Below the pieces are notes generated by a model. That model saw nothing but the letters and a program-made list of their open reading frames with translations, had not been told where the DNA came from and did no database searches. From Cherax quadricarinatus (taxonomy: Eukaryota > Arthropoda > Malacostraca > Decapoda > Parastacidae), in contig NC_091353.1 of assembly GCF_038502225.1 (NCBI RefSeq), forward strand, positions 1,959,116 through 2,023,115: 64,000 nt of DNA. Reading direction: 5' to 3'. Positions 20,269-30,324 of this stretch are shown one piece after another. A program made the translations under genes and the position numbers. Position 1 is the first letter of the stretch. Each line of letters begins with the position of its first letter.

Positions 20269-21804
20269 TCTATCCTGAGTAACATTATCTAAAACAGTAG
20301 GATCAGAGGTATTACTAGGATTTTGTTGCCTTTGTTGCTCGGAAGAGGATACGACTTGTGTGGGGGCGCCAGCCGCACGACTGCTTCTCGTATCTCTTTC
20401 TAACTTATAGCAATACTCTCTAGCATGTCCTTTTTTGTTACAATAGTTACATTTAACTTTCTTCTTCTCGATATCAGATTTCTGTCTAGCCACAGAGACA
20501 GATTCAGGATTGTGAGTTTTCCTGGTAAAGGTACGAGAAGTTACAGTAGCAGGTACATCAGGCCGGCAATGAGCAGCTGATTTAGGTTGCCAACTTCTAG
20601 GACAATCTTCAGTTACCTTGTTTCTTTGTGTTTTAGTACGTACAAGTTTGTGAGAAATCTCGTAATTGTCTGCTAATGCTGCAGTTTCCAGAATATCCGA
20701 GGTAGTATGATCGATCAGATATTCTTGTATGTCAACAGACATACAGTTGTTAAACTCTTCGTGTAGTAACAACTGAACAAGGCTGTTGTAGTTGTTACAC
20801 TTGGCAGCTCTAGACCATCTCTCAAAAGCAACTTTTTTCTCACGAGCAAATTCTACACAAGTTTGATCTTGTCGTCGTTGTAACGTACGAAATGCTCTTT
20901 GATAACTTACAGGTAACAAGTTATATGTCTCTAGAATAGTTTGTTTGACAGCGTCATAACTAATGTACTTGACAAATGGTAAAGCAGCAGTACAAGTTTG
21001 AGCTCTTCCTGTCAAAGCTGTATGCAACAATGTTGCCCAGTGCTTACGTGGCCAATTCATACCACATGCCTGGTTCTCAAACACAACAAAATAGGTGTCT
21101 AAGTCACTCTCAAAAAACTTAGGAACCATGGATGCAGCTTTCTGCACATTAAATGGGTCCTGTGATCTATCAGTCTGTTGTCTTCCCAGACGAACATTTT
21201 CTCTCTGGAAATCTTCTTCGTTCAATTTCCTCTGTGCCTCTATTTGTGCAGTCTGCAACATAATGAGGCGTTCAAACCTCTCAAACTGTTCCTGAGAGAT
21301 AGGACCAGTGGGTAATGGAGGAGTAGGGAAATTAACATGGTCTGGACGGTCCTTAGGTCGGACACTTCGTCCAGCCGTCTCTAGAGAGTCTAGATCTGGT
21401 CTAGGATAAGTAGATACAGGTGTAGCATACACTGTACTAGTATGTGGCTGCGTCATCCTACCAGCTACACTCTGTACTATTGTGTCAGTGAGGCGGGAAG
21501 GTGTGAGCGGAGGTTCACTAGGCTCAGACACTTCTGCCTTAGTTGCTCTTTCATCTTCATCAAATAGAGTCATACTTCCTAATTGTGACACTAGGCTTTC
21601 TGAATCTGAATCATAATCAGACATCTCTGTATGAGCAGGAAACAATATATCTTTAATTAACTCTCTGACAGTTTCTGCGGTGTAATTCCTGTTATACGTC
21701 ACACCGAGATATTTGGCTACTCGCCAACACGTCTGAAGTTTTAATGTACTTAACTCAGACAAAGTCAGAGTATCAATTAACTGTTTCACTTTGGCATACA
21801 TCAC
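20266..21804 (-). CDS. gag: Gag polyprotein of the Gmr1-like LTR element
   Basis: An intact 512-codon frame, chosen to start at the ATG pair at 21804. Residues 1-60 are helical. Residues 165-210 look like a charged coiled coil. Residues 219-385 form a capsid-like helical domain with KAASMVPKFFESDLDTYFVV, HWATLLHTALTGRAQ and AVKQTILETYNLLP, resembling SCAN/capsid domains of gypsy-type Gag. A zinc knuckle at residues 452-465 (CNYCNKKGHAREYC, CX2CX4HX4C) would bind RNA. Gag assembles the virus-like particle. No frameshift or internal stop is present, which is striking beside the deleted pol. Confidence 0.8.
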   Translation of the reverse strand: MMYAKVKQLIDTLTLSELSTLKLQTCWRVAKYLGVTYNRNYTAETVRELIKDILFPAHTEMSDYDSDSESLVSQLGSMTLFDEDERATKAEVSEPSEPPLTPSRLTDTIVQSVAGRMTQPHTSTVYATPVSTYPRPDLDSLETAGRSVRPKDRPDHVNFPTPPLPTGPISQEQFERFERLIMLQTAQIEAQRKLNEEDFQRENVRLGRQQTDRSQDPFNVQKAASMVPKFFESDLDTYFVVFENQACGMNWPRKHWATLLHTALTGRAQTCTAALPFVKYISYDAVKQTILETYNLLPVSYQRAFRTLQRRQDQTCVEFAREKKVAFERWSRAAKCNNYNSLVQLLLHEEFNNCMSVDIQEYLIDHTTSDILETAALADNYEISHKLVRTKTQRNKVTEDCPRSWQPKSAAHCRPDVPATVTSRTFTRKTHNPESVSVARQKSDIEKKKVKCNYCNKKGHAREYCYKLERDTRSSRAAGAPTQVVSSSEQQRQQNPSNTSDPTVLDNVTQDR

Positions 21805-22106
21805 GAAAATAATTGTACTACGAGAGAGTGATTATGGGAAACTATAATCCTAATAGGAATTTTAGTGTTGGATGTCTTAGAGCTAGAGCTCTTAAACAGT
21901 ATTTCCATCTCCTTGGATCAAGAGACTCAGTCAGGTACATACATCCACCTGGTGTGTTGTACAAGACTAAACTCAAAGTCTTCAGATTAGGAAAGTACTC
22001 AAAGTGTTTGATCATAGAGTTACTAGTATGTCAAACTGGACAATTTTTCCAACACCTTGGATCAAGAGCCTCCCGGACAGTTTCTCCAACACCTTGGATC
22101 AAGAAC
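21805..22106 (-). other. Leader between primer site and gag
   Basis: A 5' untranslated leader of about 300 nt. Near the primer site, two tandem copies of a ~35-bp block (tccaacaccttggatcaaga ... cccggacag) lie at 22048-22082 and 22083-22120, so half of the primer site is duplicated. Confidence 0.6.
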
Positions 22107-22124
22107 ATCCCGGACAGGCCCCCA
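22107..22124 (-). other. Primer binding site, tRNA-Pro type
   Basis: Reading the minus strand, TGGGGGCCTGTCCGGGAT starts two bases after the 5' LTR. It differs at two positions from the well-known tRNA-Pro primer site TGGGGGCTCGTCCGGGAT of murine leukemia virus. Its position and TGG start support priming by tRNA-Pro. Confidence 0.7.
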
Positions 22125-22126
22125 TT

Positions 22127-23341
22127 TGTTACAAAAAATGCGATTCTAAAAGCTTAGAGATCTCCAGTGAATACTAGAAAGGACTACCCTTCTAGCATCC
22201 AGCCTGTTACTGGGTTTTCGTAACAAGTAGTCAGTATCCTTGTCCAATTATCCATTAGAATTCAGTATGAATTATTAGTGCTTTAGGATTACAACTGGTA
22301 GGCTACTAACTAGAGAAATTAAAATTTAATAAATTTATTAAGTCTAGAGGTATATTATCAAATTAAATTAAATTAAATTAATCACAATAATCAAAATAAT
22401 ATCACATATCTCGAGTTCAATATTATTGTGCTGAAAGCACATATCACATTTATAATTCTTAAGTACCGTCTGGTACATTAACATTTAATAAGATATTACA
22501 AATATATACAAGTAAGTATGTATGTGTGTAAGTGCTCTAAGTAGTTCGTTATGTCTCACGACTCGACTAGACTTAAACAAGTGACTGACAAAGTCCTCAA
22601 ATAAACTAACTTCTTGACCGACTGGCAACCAGAACAGTCTGCTTGAACGATAAAAAGAATGCTAAGCCCAATAGCAATACAACAAGCAACTGCGACACAG
22701 AATCAGGAACAAGGAGATAATATAACGACACTAAGTAGGGACCATCAGCAGATCCTCCACAAAAGTTACAAAACTCCCATACTACTGAATCTAAGTTCAG
22801 CATAAGAAAATCCCCGACTGTGATAATACACAGAAACCAGTACAAATTAAGTCAGAAGCTACAGCTCAGGACCTGAGATGCTCAGAGTGTCTATGAGACA
22901 CACAACCTCAGTACAACGTCAAAAATCACTAAGTCTATACAAGGTTCTGTGAACCGAGTTCTACAGAACTAACAAGAATAAGGAGACAGACAATCTGACC
23001 AACCACCAAGCGAGTCTAGAGCAGACTGAATACTTCAGGCGAGGTGAGGACACCCCCCCCCTCGATCACGTGATAGCTCCGTGGACAGCAGTCGCCCAGC
23101 AAGAAGCCGGCAATATAACTAGCAAACAGCGATAATTACAGTAGTTAGACAATCAAGAATTGAACTGAGCACATAATATGTTACATCCTACCTAACAAAG
23201 GAAACTACATCAAATAACAATATAAAGCAATACCTTTACGATTTAGCTATTATCACAAATATAAGCAATATAAAATTAAATGAAAAAGTAATAATTATAT
23301 ATATACATAATAATCATTGCAACCATTCAGGGGTTGCAACA
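22127..23341 (-). repeat. 5' LTR of the Gmr1-like element
   Basis: 1,215 bp, TGTTAC...GCAACA on the plus strand, nearly identical to 15898-17115. As the upstream LTR in minus orientation it should hold the promoter, but I cannot assign a TATA box with confidence. AATGT follows as the target duplication. Confidence 0.9.
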
Positions 23342-23346
23342 AATGT

Positions 23347-24103
23347 TCAGTCAGTATTAGTGACCTACCTGCACCTCAGAAATTCCTGATTCCAAGGGGG
23401 TGTGTATCCCCTAGTATAACTATGCAGTAAGAGACACTAGCTTCTAAATTGTACTTAAGAGGGGACACACGTGTGTACTGAACTACAGGCGTCCGACTGC
23501 ACAACGACCCACAGTTCATCTCACTCATGTTTCCCCCCAGACTGGCCAGAACTGAGAAAAAAGCAAGGTCTTGCCTTACTGTAATAGGCCTGACAGAGAG
23601 TATCCCCAGTACTTCGAGGATGCCTCCACCTAAAATTCCCAGGTCTAGTTTGTGTAGACATGTGGGGGCGCCGCCCTGCTGTTCATGACACTTGTTATTC
23701 CGATGGTGTCTGATCTCAGAAGATGCCGCTAGCATTTCAAAGACCCGCACCTCGTCATTCAAACTTGAGGCTGCCAGTTCTCCCTAGTTAATATAACCTA
23801 GTGTTTGCCTGTATTAAAGGCCTATTCCTACCTCCATTAAGGTCTTAGGTCTACATTATTAATATCTACAGTTCCCTCAATAATCCTATTATTAGTTATT
23901 AACAGTATAAACTATTTGTGCCTTCATTGAAGGTTAAATCTATCAATCAAGATGTACCTTCCAACCACCTTCGCCAACCCGGGTGTGTGTTTGTTTTGGG
24001 TAGATGTGAGGCCCGCAAAACTCAGATGCCCTATCCATGGAATGTTAAGAGCTTCATATGGCTTATTTACCCTGTGGAACTTAGGACCGAATAAGTTCCC
24101 ACA
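23347..24103 (-). mobile_element. BEL/Pao 3' LTR, proximal part
   Basis: This is the other half of the LTR split by the Gmr1-like insertion. Its inner edge reads TGTGGGAACTTATTC on the minus strand and is preceded by ggcaggagga, a fitting polypurine tract, and then the BEL pol remnant. Confidence 0.7.
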
Positions 24104-24130
24104 TCCTCCTGCCGGCGAAAGTAGCCGCTA

Positions 24131-26555
24131 AGTCTAGATCAAATCTGCCTCCTGCAGGCCCTCCAAGTGGGCCTTGGACTTGAGCGCTGTTTGATGGGTC
24201 ATCCGGCCACTCTGGTCGAGCAGACTCTGATGTAACTTCTCCCGTCCAGGTCCCACCTTGTGGACTTCGAGAGGCAAAAGCTTGTTGATGGGCCTTATGG
24301 CCTTGACACCATTTATTCTCACCTTCACCATCCTCAACTGTCCAGCCTTATCTGGGTGGATCGACATCACCAGGTCTAGAGGCCAATATGCCCTGGGTGC
24401 CTCAGCTTCTGCTAGTACCAGGTCCCCTTTGCTCAGTGTCACCTTGTTTCCCTCAGGGTCAGCCCTATAGAAATGTTCTCGCAGAGCTGTCAAATAATCA
24501 TTGCGCCCCACTTGGTTCCATTTGTCCAGAATGTTCACCAATCTGTTGTGACTCTTGTGTAATTCTTCGTTGATGGGGGGGGTCCTTCTTGCCCATAGTA
24601 GTCCTGCTCTTTGAAAGACTGGCTCAAGATTGCAGGGAAGGGCTCGATCCTCCTCCCAAATAGCATGTGATTGGGAGTGAGAGCTTCCTGCTCATCAATC
24701 CCATTTTGCACATACGTCAGGGGCCTGTTATTGACTCTCGCCTCTATCTTGGCTAACACTGTCTGCAATTCATCAGGGCTCACTCACCAACTTACCGTGC
24801 AAGACCTTGCAAATGCATCTTTTAACCATGCCCACCATGCATTCATAGAAGCCCCCTTGCCAAGGTGCTCTGAGAATTATGAAATTCCATTCGCAATCTA
24901 TCCTCCTCAGGTATTCTCGCACCTTTCCATTATCCATAAAATTCCTAAAGACTTTGTCAGCCACTCTGAAGCTTGTGCCATTGTCCGAGATAATCAATCG
25001 TGGGCAAGAGAACCTAGCTGTAAACCTCCTGTACAACTTCACGAGTCTCGGTTGACATGTCTTCTGCCAATTCCAAATGCATGGCTCGGATAGTTGCACA
25101 AGTAAACAGGCAGACATATATCTTCTATGGTCCTACCCTATCCTCTCCTGGGTTCTTCAGTGTGATCGCCCCGGTATAGTCTATCCCTACAGTCTCAAAG
25201 GGCCTGTCACTATGTACCCACTCTTAAGGCAGTGGTGGTGGTCCTGGGTATGGTAGGGTCCTCCCATCGTACCACTGGCAGACAGTGCAACTCCTAATCA
25301 CCCTTTTGATGGCAGCTCGGCCCTTCAGCACCCAGTAATTCTGACAAAGGCAGGTAAGGGTATCTCCAAACCCCCCATGCATAGTCCTCTGATGAGCATC
25401 ATGTATCAATAACTCTGACAACTACCCTTCCTTTCCTAGTAACATGGGATGTTTGACCCCATAATTGAGCTCAGAGTTATGTAGTCTTCCCCTGCATCTT
25501 ATCAGACCGGCATGATCTAAGAATAGTCCCAATGAGTGGACCAATTTACTGTTCCCTGAGCCGCCGTTGGGCGCAAGACCCGATGTTACATCCTGCTGCC
25601 CAGCTGCCAGCACCTCCAGAACTATTGGAAATCTCTCCCTTTGGTACTGCCATGTCCAGTACTTTCTGGGACCCACGAGCGACAACTGTCGGCCTCTGCT
25701 TACCTTGTCATGCAGCTTTCTCACAATTCGAAATACCATTTCTGTGACTCCTATCAGTTTCTTCCAAGAGGAGTAGCGTTTGGGGTCAAATAGTTCGGTG
25801 TCAGGTTTCCCCACAAAGTGCACTATGCTATTGGTTGTCTCCCTGAATTTCTGCTCTGGCAAGCACTCCTTCGCTGGTAACCAGTCTGGACCTTTGAACC
25901 AAATCTCGCTTTTACTCAGTTTTTTGTGTCAGCCCTCTGCTTATCAGGTCAACTGGGTTTTGATCTGTATGCACATACAAAATTGTAGATGCTGAATGTA
26001 GCTTCCATATCTCTTTCACCCGATTCCTGACATAGGGAAGCTTGGACCTGTCGTTCTGGACAGACTGTAAGGCCACCTCTGAGTCTGTCCATATATAGGT
26101 GTGCATCACCCTCAGGTTACTCAACACTTCCTTTACATACTTTCCCATTCTTCCTCCCAACAACATCACTGTGAGCTCTAGTTTTGGGATTGAACACTCT
26201 TTTAGGGGTGTCACTCGTGCCTGGCTGGTGACCAGACTGACCTGATCCCCAGCCACCAAGTATGCCACAGCCCCATATGCCCATGAGGAGGCATCACAGA
26301 AGACATGCAAGTCATAGTCTCACCTGGTACACCCAAGGGACCTAGGGAATGTGAATTCGTACAACTCTGCTAAATCTTTGCTAACCAGATCCTACTCCTG
26401 ACAGACGGTTTCTGGCAGTGCGTCATCCCAACCTTGGTTCAGCTCCCAGGTCTGTTGTACTAGCATTCTCCCTCGAATGGTAATGGGTTTCAACATACCC
26501 AAGGGTCTCGAAGGCAGTCTGCACTTTATTCAGCCCACCTAGGTAATTTCTCTGT
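24131..26555 (-). pseudogene. BEL/Pao pol remnant (RNase H and integrase)
   Basis: Broken frames in pol order. 26340-26555: end of RT. 25912-26310: RNase H (MHVFCDASSWAYGAVAYLV, YIWTDSEVALQSV, HTDQNPVDLISRG). 25422-25862: linker. 25224-25421: integrase zinc finger (HDAHQRTMHGGFGD, CTVCQWYDG). 24773-25117: integrase core with DNGTSF and APWQGGFYE. 24535-24783: NNRPLTYV and LTPNHMLFGRR. 24134-24541: C-terminal domain. Separate frames show frameshifts. The 5' half (LTR, gag, protease, most RT) is gone, cut at ~26555 by LINE sequence. Confidence 0.85.
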
Positions 26556-26877
26556 TCAATTAAATTGGCCAAGCAGTTATCTGGGTAATTCCATGATATA
26601 TTAAAGTAAGTGATTTGTGATCGCTTTCCCCAAGCTCATCATTAACCTCAAGATTATTAATTAGTGATTCTTTGTTGGCAAGAACCAAGTCAAACAGATT
26701 GTTCCCTCTAGTTGGTTCTCTCACAAACTGTTTTAAAAAGCAATCCTGAACTGTATCAAGAAAGTCACTAGACTCAAGATTTCCTGCCACATTGTTCCAA
26801 TCAATTTGTCTAAAGTTAGAATCTCCCATTAACACATTATTTTCATATTTATACGCCTTATGAATTTCGTCCCATAA

Positions 26878-26941
<64 letters not shown>

Positions 26942-27400
26942 ATCAAAAAGAAGCGCTAAGTCGTCCCATAACAGCTTACTGCACTCCCTATCAAGACTCG
27001 GGGGCGTATAAATCACATCCAAAATTAATTTTTCACGACTCTCGAGAAACTGTAGCCAAACAGATTCTGTGTCCGAAGTTTCTAATCTTATATCATGTCT
27101 AACACAATTTAAATCATCTCTGACATACATCGTGACTCCACCATCCTTCCTGTTGACCCTATCAGTGTGGAACAGCTTATAACCTTGTATGCTGCATTCA
27201 GAAGGCATTTCTTTATCTTTCAGGTTGAATCAGGTCTCTATTATTGCAATAATATCTATATTACCTATACTTGCAAGTAATCTTAGCTCATGTATCTTAT
27301 TTCTTAGGCTCCTACTGTTTGTATAGTAAACCTTGAAGGAGCTAGTCACTCGTTGCCCTCTACTATCTCTCTTTGTTTGCTGATCAGTTGCTTTGCCTTT
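26556..27400 (-). pseudogene. LINE endonuclease fragment
   Basis: The minus strand from ~27340 down encodes the N-terminal half of an apurinic-type endonuclease: SRSLRNKIHELRLLASIGNI and IDIIAIIET near 27300. Bases 26858-27208 hold GYKLFHTDRVNRKDGGVTMY and VRDDLNCVRHDIRLE. Bases 26560-26875 hold NNVLMGDSNFRQIDW (GDFN changed to GDSN), FVREPTRGNNLFDLVLANKE and the SDHKS motif. It is interrupted by an 81-bp insertion at 26880-26960. It belongs to a different LINE family from the CR1-like copies. Confidence 0.75.
26880..26960 (-). mobile_element. Ultra-short LINE/SINE tail insertion with ATT microsatellite
   Basis: Flanked by perfect 13-bp duplications (tcgtcccataaca at 26867-26879 and 26961-26973). 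On the minus strand the insert is only cttagcgcttctttttgatt followed by an (ATA)n tail. Those 20 nt equal the 3' end of the I-clade-like LINE at 35558. It is an extreme 5' truncation that left mainly a microsatellite. Confidence 0.85.
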
Positions 27401-27518
27401 ACTTTCAACTATTTTGAATACTGTCTTTCAAACATATCCCTGAGGTATCCCGGTAATAACTCCTGTTTTAAACCCTAATACTGCAGCCTGATTGTTTCCC
27501 ACAAACACCCATACCTCT

Positions 27519-28224
27519 TGTGGAAAATACTGTATATTTTCTGGAAATACGGTAATTTATATGTAAATAGATGCCCTATATTGTATTTTTAAAAGAAGTA
27601 TGTTATCGAAAATGGGAAACTGGAAGCTGCGCCTGCGGCTGGGGGAGACTCGCCATCTTGGTTTTGAATTGAACAGAACGTTAGAGTTAATGGGAAGAAT
27701 TTTTCGTGCTCTAGAGGTTAAAATTGGGCTGACGCCTCTCAAATAGGAGGCGAAATTGGTGAATGTGCATTCCTGCATAATCTGAGTATCAGGCGACTGG
27801 ACAAGACAGCTCCAGGAACCTCAGATAAGTCTGTTTATGTTTAATTCTGGCCAGTAATTTCATAAATTTAGACAGTGAGGTTTTCTGGGTATAATACACA
27901 TTAATCTCCAGTCAAATTCGTGAGTGATATTAAGATATATTTTCCTTCTGTTATGTAATTGTGTATATATATAACCATTTATTATTTTTAATATACAGTC
28001 AACAAAATTTATATATTTACCAGTATTCCTTGTTATACATATTTCATTGGTAATTAATAGGTCCAGAGCAACTTGTGGATATGACAGTGGTTGGTATCGA
28101 AGGGGGACATTTTTTGCGACCTAGGTGTCCCAAATTCCTACATGTCTAACTGATAAATAATAATTATCTTTTCAATTACTGTTATGTATATAATGATACA
28201 TCCAAGTAAATGCAATTTTCCACA
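27519..28224. mobile_element. Solo LTR, TGTGGAAAAT family
   Basis: 706 bp, starting TGTGGAAAATAC and ending ATTTTCCACA, with perfect flanking CCTCT at 27514-27518 and 28225-28229. Both termini and the stretch before the right end (ttactgttatgtatataatg) match the solo LTR at 18773-19951, which is longer by about 470 bp. Confidence 0.85.
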
Positions 28225-28570
28225 CCTCTATAATCTATCAGTTTAAACTCGTAGCACAGTAGCTCATCTTAAATTGGCTTTAAGTGCATCTAGTATAGGA
28301 ATAAAGGATTTTATCCTAAACTTTTCATCCAAGGCATCAGTACCAGTTGCACTTCCGTCATTTCCTGGCCGTTTCCATACTCTGTCTCGTTGTGTCCATT
28401 CTGTAATTAATATTTAGCAAGGTGGCTTTTGCGTGTTACTCATCAAAATCTCTAATTTTGCTTAAAATATCTTGAAGTGAACTGTACAAATATGCACAAG
28501 TACTCAATAACAGTTCTGATTTCTGAATGGCTTTGCTAACCTTGTGAAAATGACCCAGCACACGGGTCCA

Positions 28571-28690
28571 AATTATTATTATTATAATCAAGGGGGAAGT
28601 GCTAAACCCGTAGGATTATACAGCGCCTCTGTGGGGGGGATGGAAGGTATTCAGGGTTAATTCAGGGAACTGAAGCACAGATCCAGTTCT
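28571..28690 (-). mobile_element. agcgcttccccc SINE, partial copy
   Basis: Reading plus, attattataatcaaggggga, then agtgctaaacccgtaggatt and cagcgcctctgt, but the far (5') end is replaced at ~28691 by I-clade LINE sequence. It is one of four copies of this SINE in the window. Confidence 0.8.
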
Positions 28691-28925
28691 GAAGGTATCA
28701 GAGTTTGTGAAGTCAGTCAGTTGCTGTCAAAAAGTCAATGAGAGAGTCCGGATGAAAGGTGGGTCCATCAGCCAGAAGGGAAGGTAAAGAGAGAGCAGCG
28801 GAGCGAAGACGACATTGGAGGTTTATTCTTCATGCTCGTTGATACAGTGGGCAGTCTAACAGAATGTGGCTAACCGATAATGAACGCCCACAGGATAGGT
28901 ATGGGGTGCATAATTAAACTGTGCT
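28691..28925 (-). pseudogene. I-clade-like LINE fragment (end of RNase H and 3' region)
   Basis: The plus strand from tgaaggtatcagagtttgtg to agtctaacagaatgtgg matches 35740-35930, which is the end of the RNase H ORF in the minus-strand LINE. It is joined directly to the SINE at 28571-28690. Confidence 0.75.
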
Positions 28926-29327
28926 TCCCACCTTGTCTGGCAAATATTTATGCACTTTTAACCGATCTCTTCGTGAAGGATGGAAAGTACGTATAAATTT
29001 CTTTGATGTCAGAATATTTCACTGCATCACGGCAGCAATCAACAGCAGAACGGCCCACCAGATGTATGGTGTGACCAGCGCATGGAATAAATCTTGCAAA
29101 TTTTATTTTCTCTATTTTTTTGCTGCATACCATTGTATCTACAGTCATGTTGGCAGCACTGTTGTAAGACTGACCTGGGAATTTTCTAAAGTCAGTATCA
29201 AGCTCTGTAGTGAGGAGATAGTTAAACACTAAATCAGTCGTACTTTCACCTGTGTGATCTTTTAGCTCGTGTAAACTTAATTAAAAATCTCACTTAATAA
29301 ACCATCTGCAGGTGATAAATATCTAAT

Positions 29328-29485
29328 TATTATAATCGAGGGGAATCGCTAAACCAGTAGGATTATACAGCGCCTGGGGGGGGGGATGTGGAAGGTATTC
29401 AGGCTTAATTCGGGGAACTGGAGAACAGATCCAATTCCCTAGATCAAGAGCCCCTCACCAGCATCAAGGAACCTTCCTTGAGGGG
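29328..29485 (-). mobile_element. agcgcttccccc SINE, complete copy
   Basis: A 158-bp insertion with perfect 13-bp target duplications (ataaatatctaat at 29315-29327 and 29486-29498). On the minus strand it runs from cccctcaaggaaggttcc to tagcgattcccctcgattataata. It sits inside the ZMYM1-like pseudogene. Confidence 0.9.
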
Positions 29486-29869
29486 ATAAATATCTAATAA
29501 TTAAAGTATGTGAAATGTCAGGGTCGAATCTACTGACAAGCTGAAATATCCAGCTTTTTTAACGTCAACCAGAATTAAATCTCAAATTTTATTTTGCTGT
29601 GGGCTGAATCATTTTCTCACACAGTTTATGACAAATAACGAGGGATTTCCTGACCCAGAATTTCTATACTCATTGATTTGAACAAGTAAAAATGGATCAA
29701 ATATTGCTACTAATTCTAAAAGACCAGGATAATTGCCATTACTTGGAGATTCAAATTTTTCATTGTCCCCTCTGAATGGCAAGCTTGGTTCTGCAATTAG
29801 ATATTTTGCCACCGAAGTGGCTAGTTTACTGAGCACCCCATGTCCATCCTGTGGACGGTACTGCAAGAG

Positions 29870-30170
29870 CATATGGTGTATTCGGAGATAGCTTCAAGCG
29901 TTTCCGAGAACAAGGAAGTTGAAGATAGTGCCACGTCAGTTATAGGAGGACGAGAGGCTAGAATTAACTTTGGAAGAACTTGGGAGGGGACAGAAGAGTT
30001 AACTCTACAAGGAAGAACAACCTCCACTCTCCAGTAACAGATACCATTAAAGATAAAGTACTTGGCACAGACTAGGAAGGAAAAATGCTTGGGAAGGATA
30101 AGTGAAGGAAGGGTTAAAGGAGATTTGAACTTTGAAGAAGTAAAGGTGAAGGGAAAGTGTAGGTGTGGGA
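29870..30170 (-). pseudogene. Possible I-clade-like LINE inter-ORF fragment
   Basis: The minus strand encodes FSETLEAISEYT, matching SETLEAISEYIAETKP in the ORF1-ORF2 spacer of both large LINEs (near 32840 and 39830). The rest is too diverged to place. Confidence 0.45.
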
Positions 30171-30184
30171 GTATTATAATCAAG

Positions 30185-30324
30185 GGAAAGCGCTAAACCC
30201 ATAGGATTATGCAGTGCCTGGGGGGATGTGAAAGGTATTCAGGCCTAATTCAGGGAAAGCAATCCAATTCCTTAGATCAAGAGCCCCTCACCAAAATCAA
30301 GGAACCTTCCTTGAGGGGATAGTT
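30185..30324 (-). mobile_element. agcgcttccccc SINE, short copy
   Basis: Same order of blocks as the copies at 29328 and 38190 (attataatcaagggaaagcg ... ccttccttgagggg). Flanks share roughly tag(g/t)tgtgggag, an 11-of-12 match that is probably the target duplication. Confidence 0.8.

Larger units (their letters stand above)
15898..23341 (-). mobile_element. Full-span LTR retrotransposon, Gmr1-like Ty3/gypsy candidate
   Basis: Two direct LTRs (15898-17115 and 22127-23341) bound a minus-strand internal region. The five bases AATGT are duplicated exactly at 15893-15897 and 23342-23346. Minus-strand order: 5' LTR, primer site, leader, gag, in-frame UGA, protease, integrase zinc finger, RNase H, short G tract, 3' LTR. 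The integrase core and RT are deleted, and a solo LTR sits in the protease-integrase linker. About nine LTR differences by eye indicate a young insertion. It landed inside a BEL/Pao LTR. Confidence 0.85.
28260..29880 (-). pseudogene. ZMYM1/hAT-like (DUF4371-type) transposase pseudogene
   Basis: Three minus-strand segments appear in order. 29609-29850: LPFRGDNEKFESPSNGNYPG and LELVAIFDPFLL. 28948-29229: FRKFPGQSYNSAANM and IPCAGHTIHLVGRSAVDCC. 28270-28400: RPGNDGSATGTDALDEKF and SFIPILDAL. Together they resemble the hAT-derived ZMYM1-like proteins with a DUF4371 core. A SINE (29328-29485) and a SINE plus LINE fragment (28571-28925) interrupt the sequence. It is either a dead hAT element or a pseudogene of a domesticated gene. 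Confidence 0.6.

Noticed and set aside
15898..23341. Endogenous retrovirus with env
   Set aside because: No envelope-like ORF or signal/transmembrane pattern exists between pol and the 3' LTR; only gag and partial pol are visible.
26858..27208. Protein with a long poly-asparagine run
   Set aside because: The run is an ATT microsatellite inserted in a LINE endonuclease with a 13-bp target duplication.
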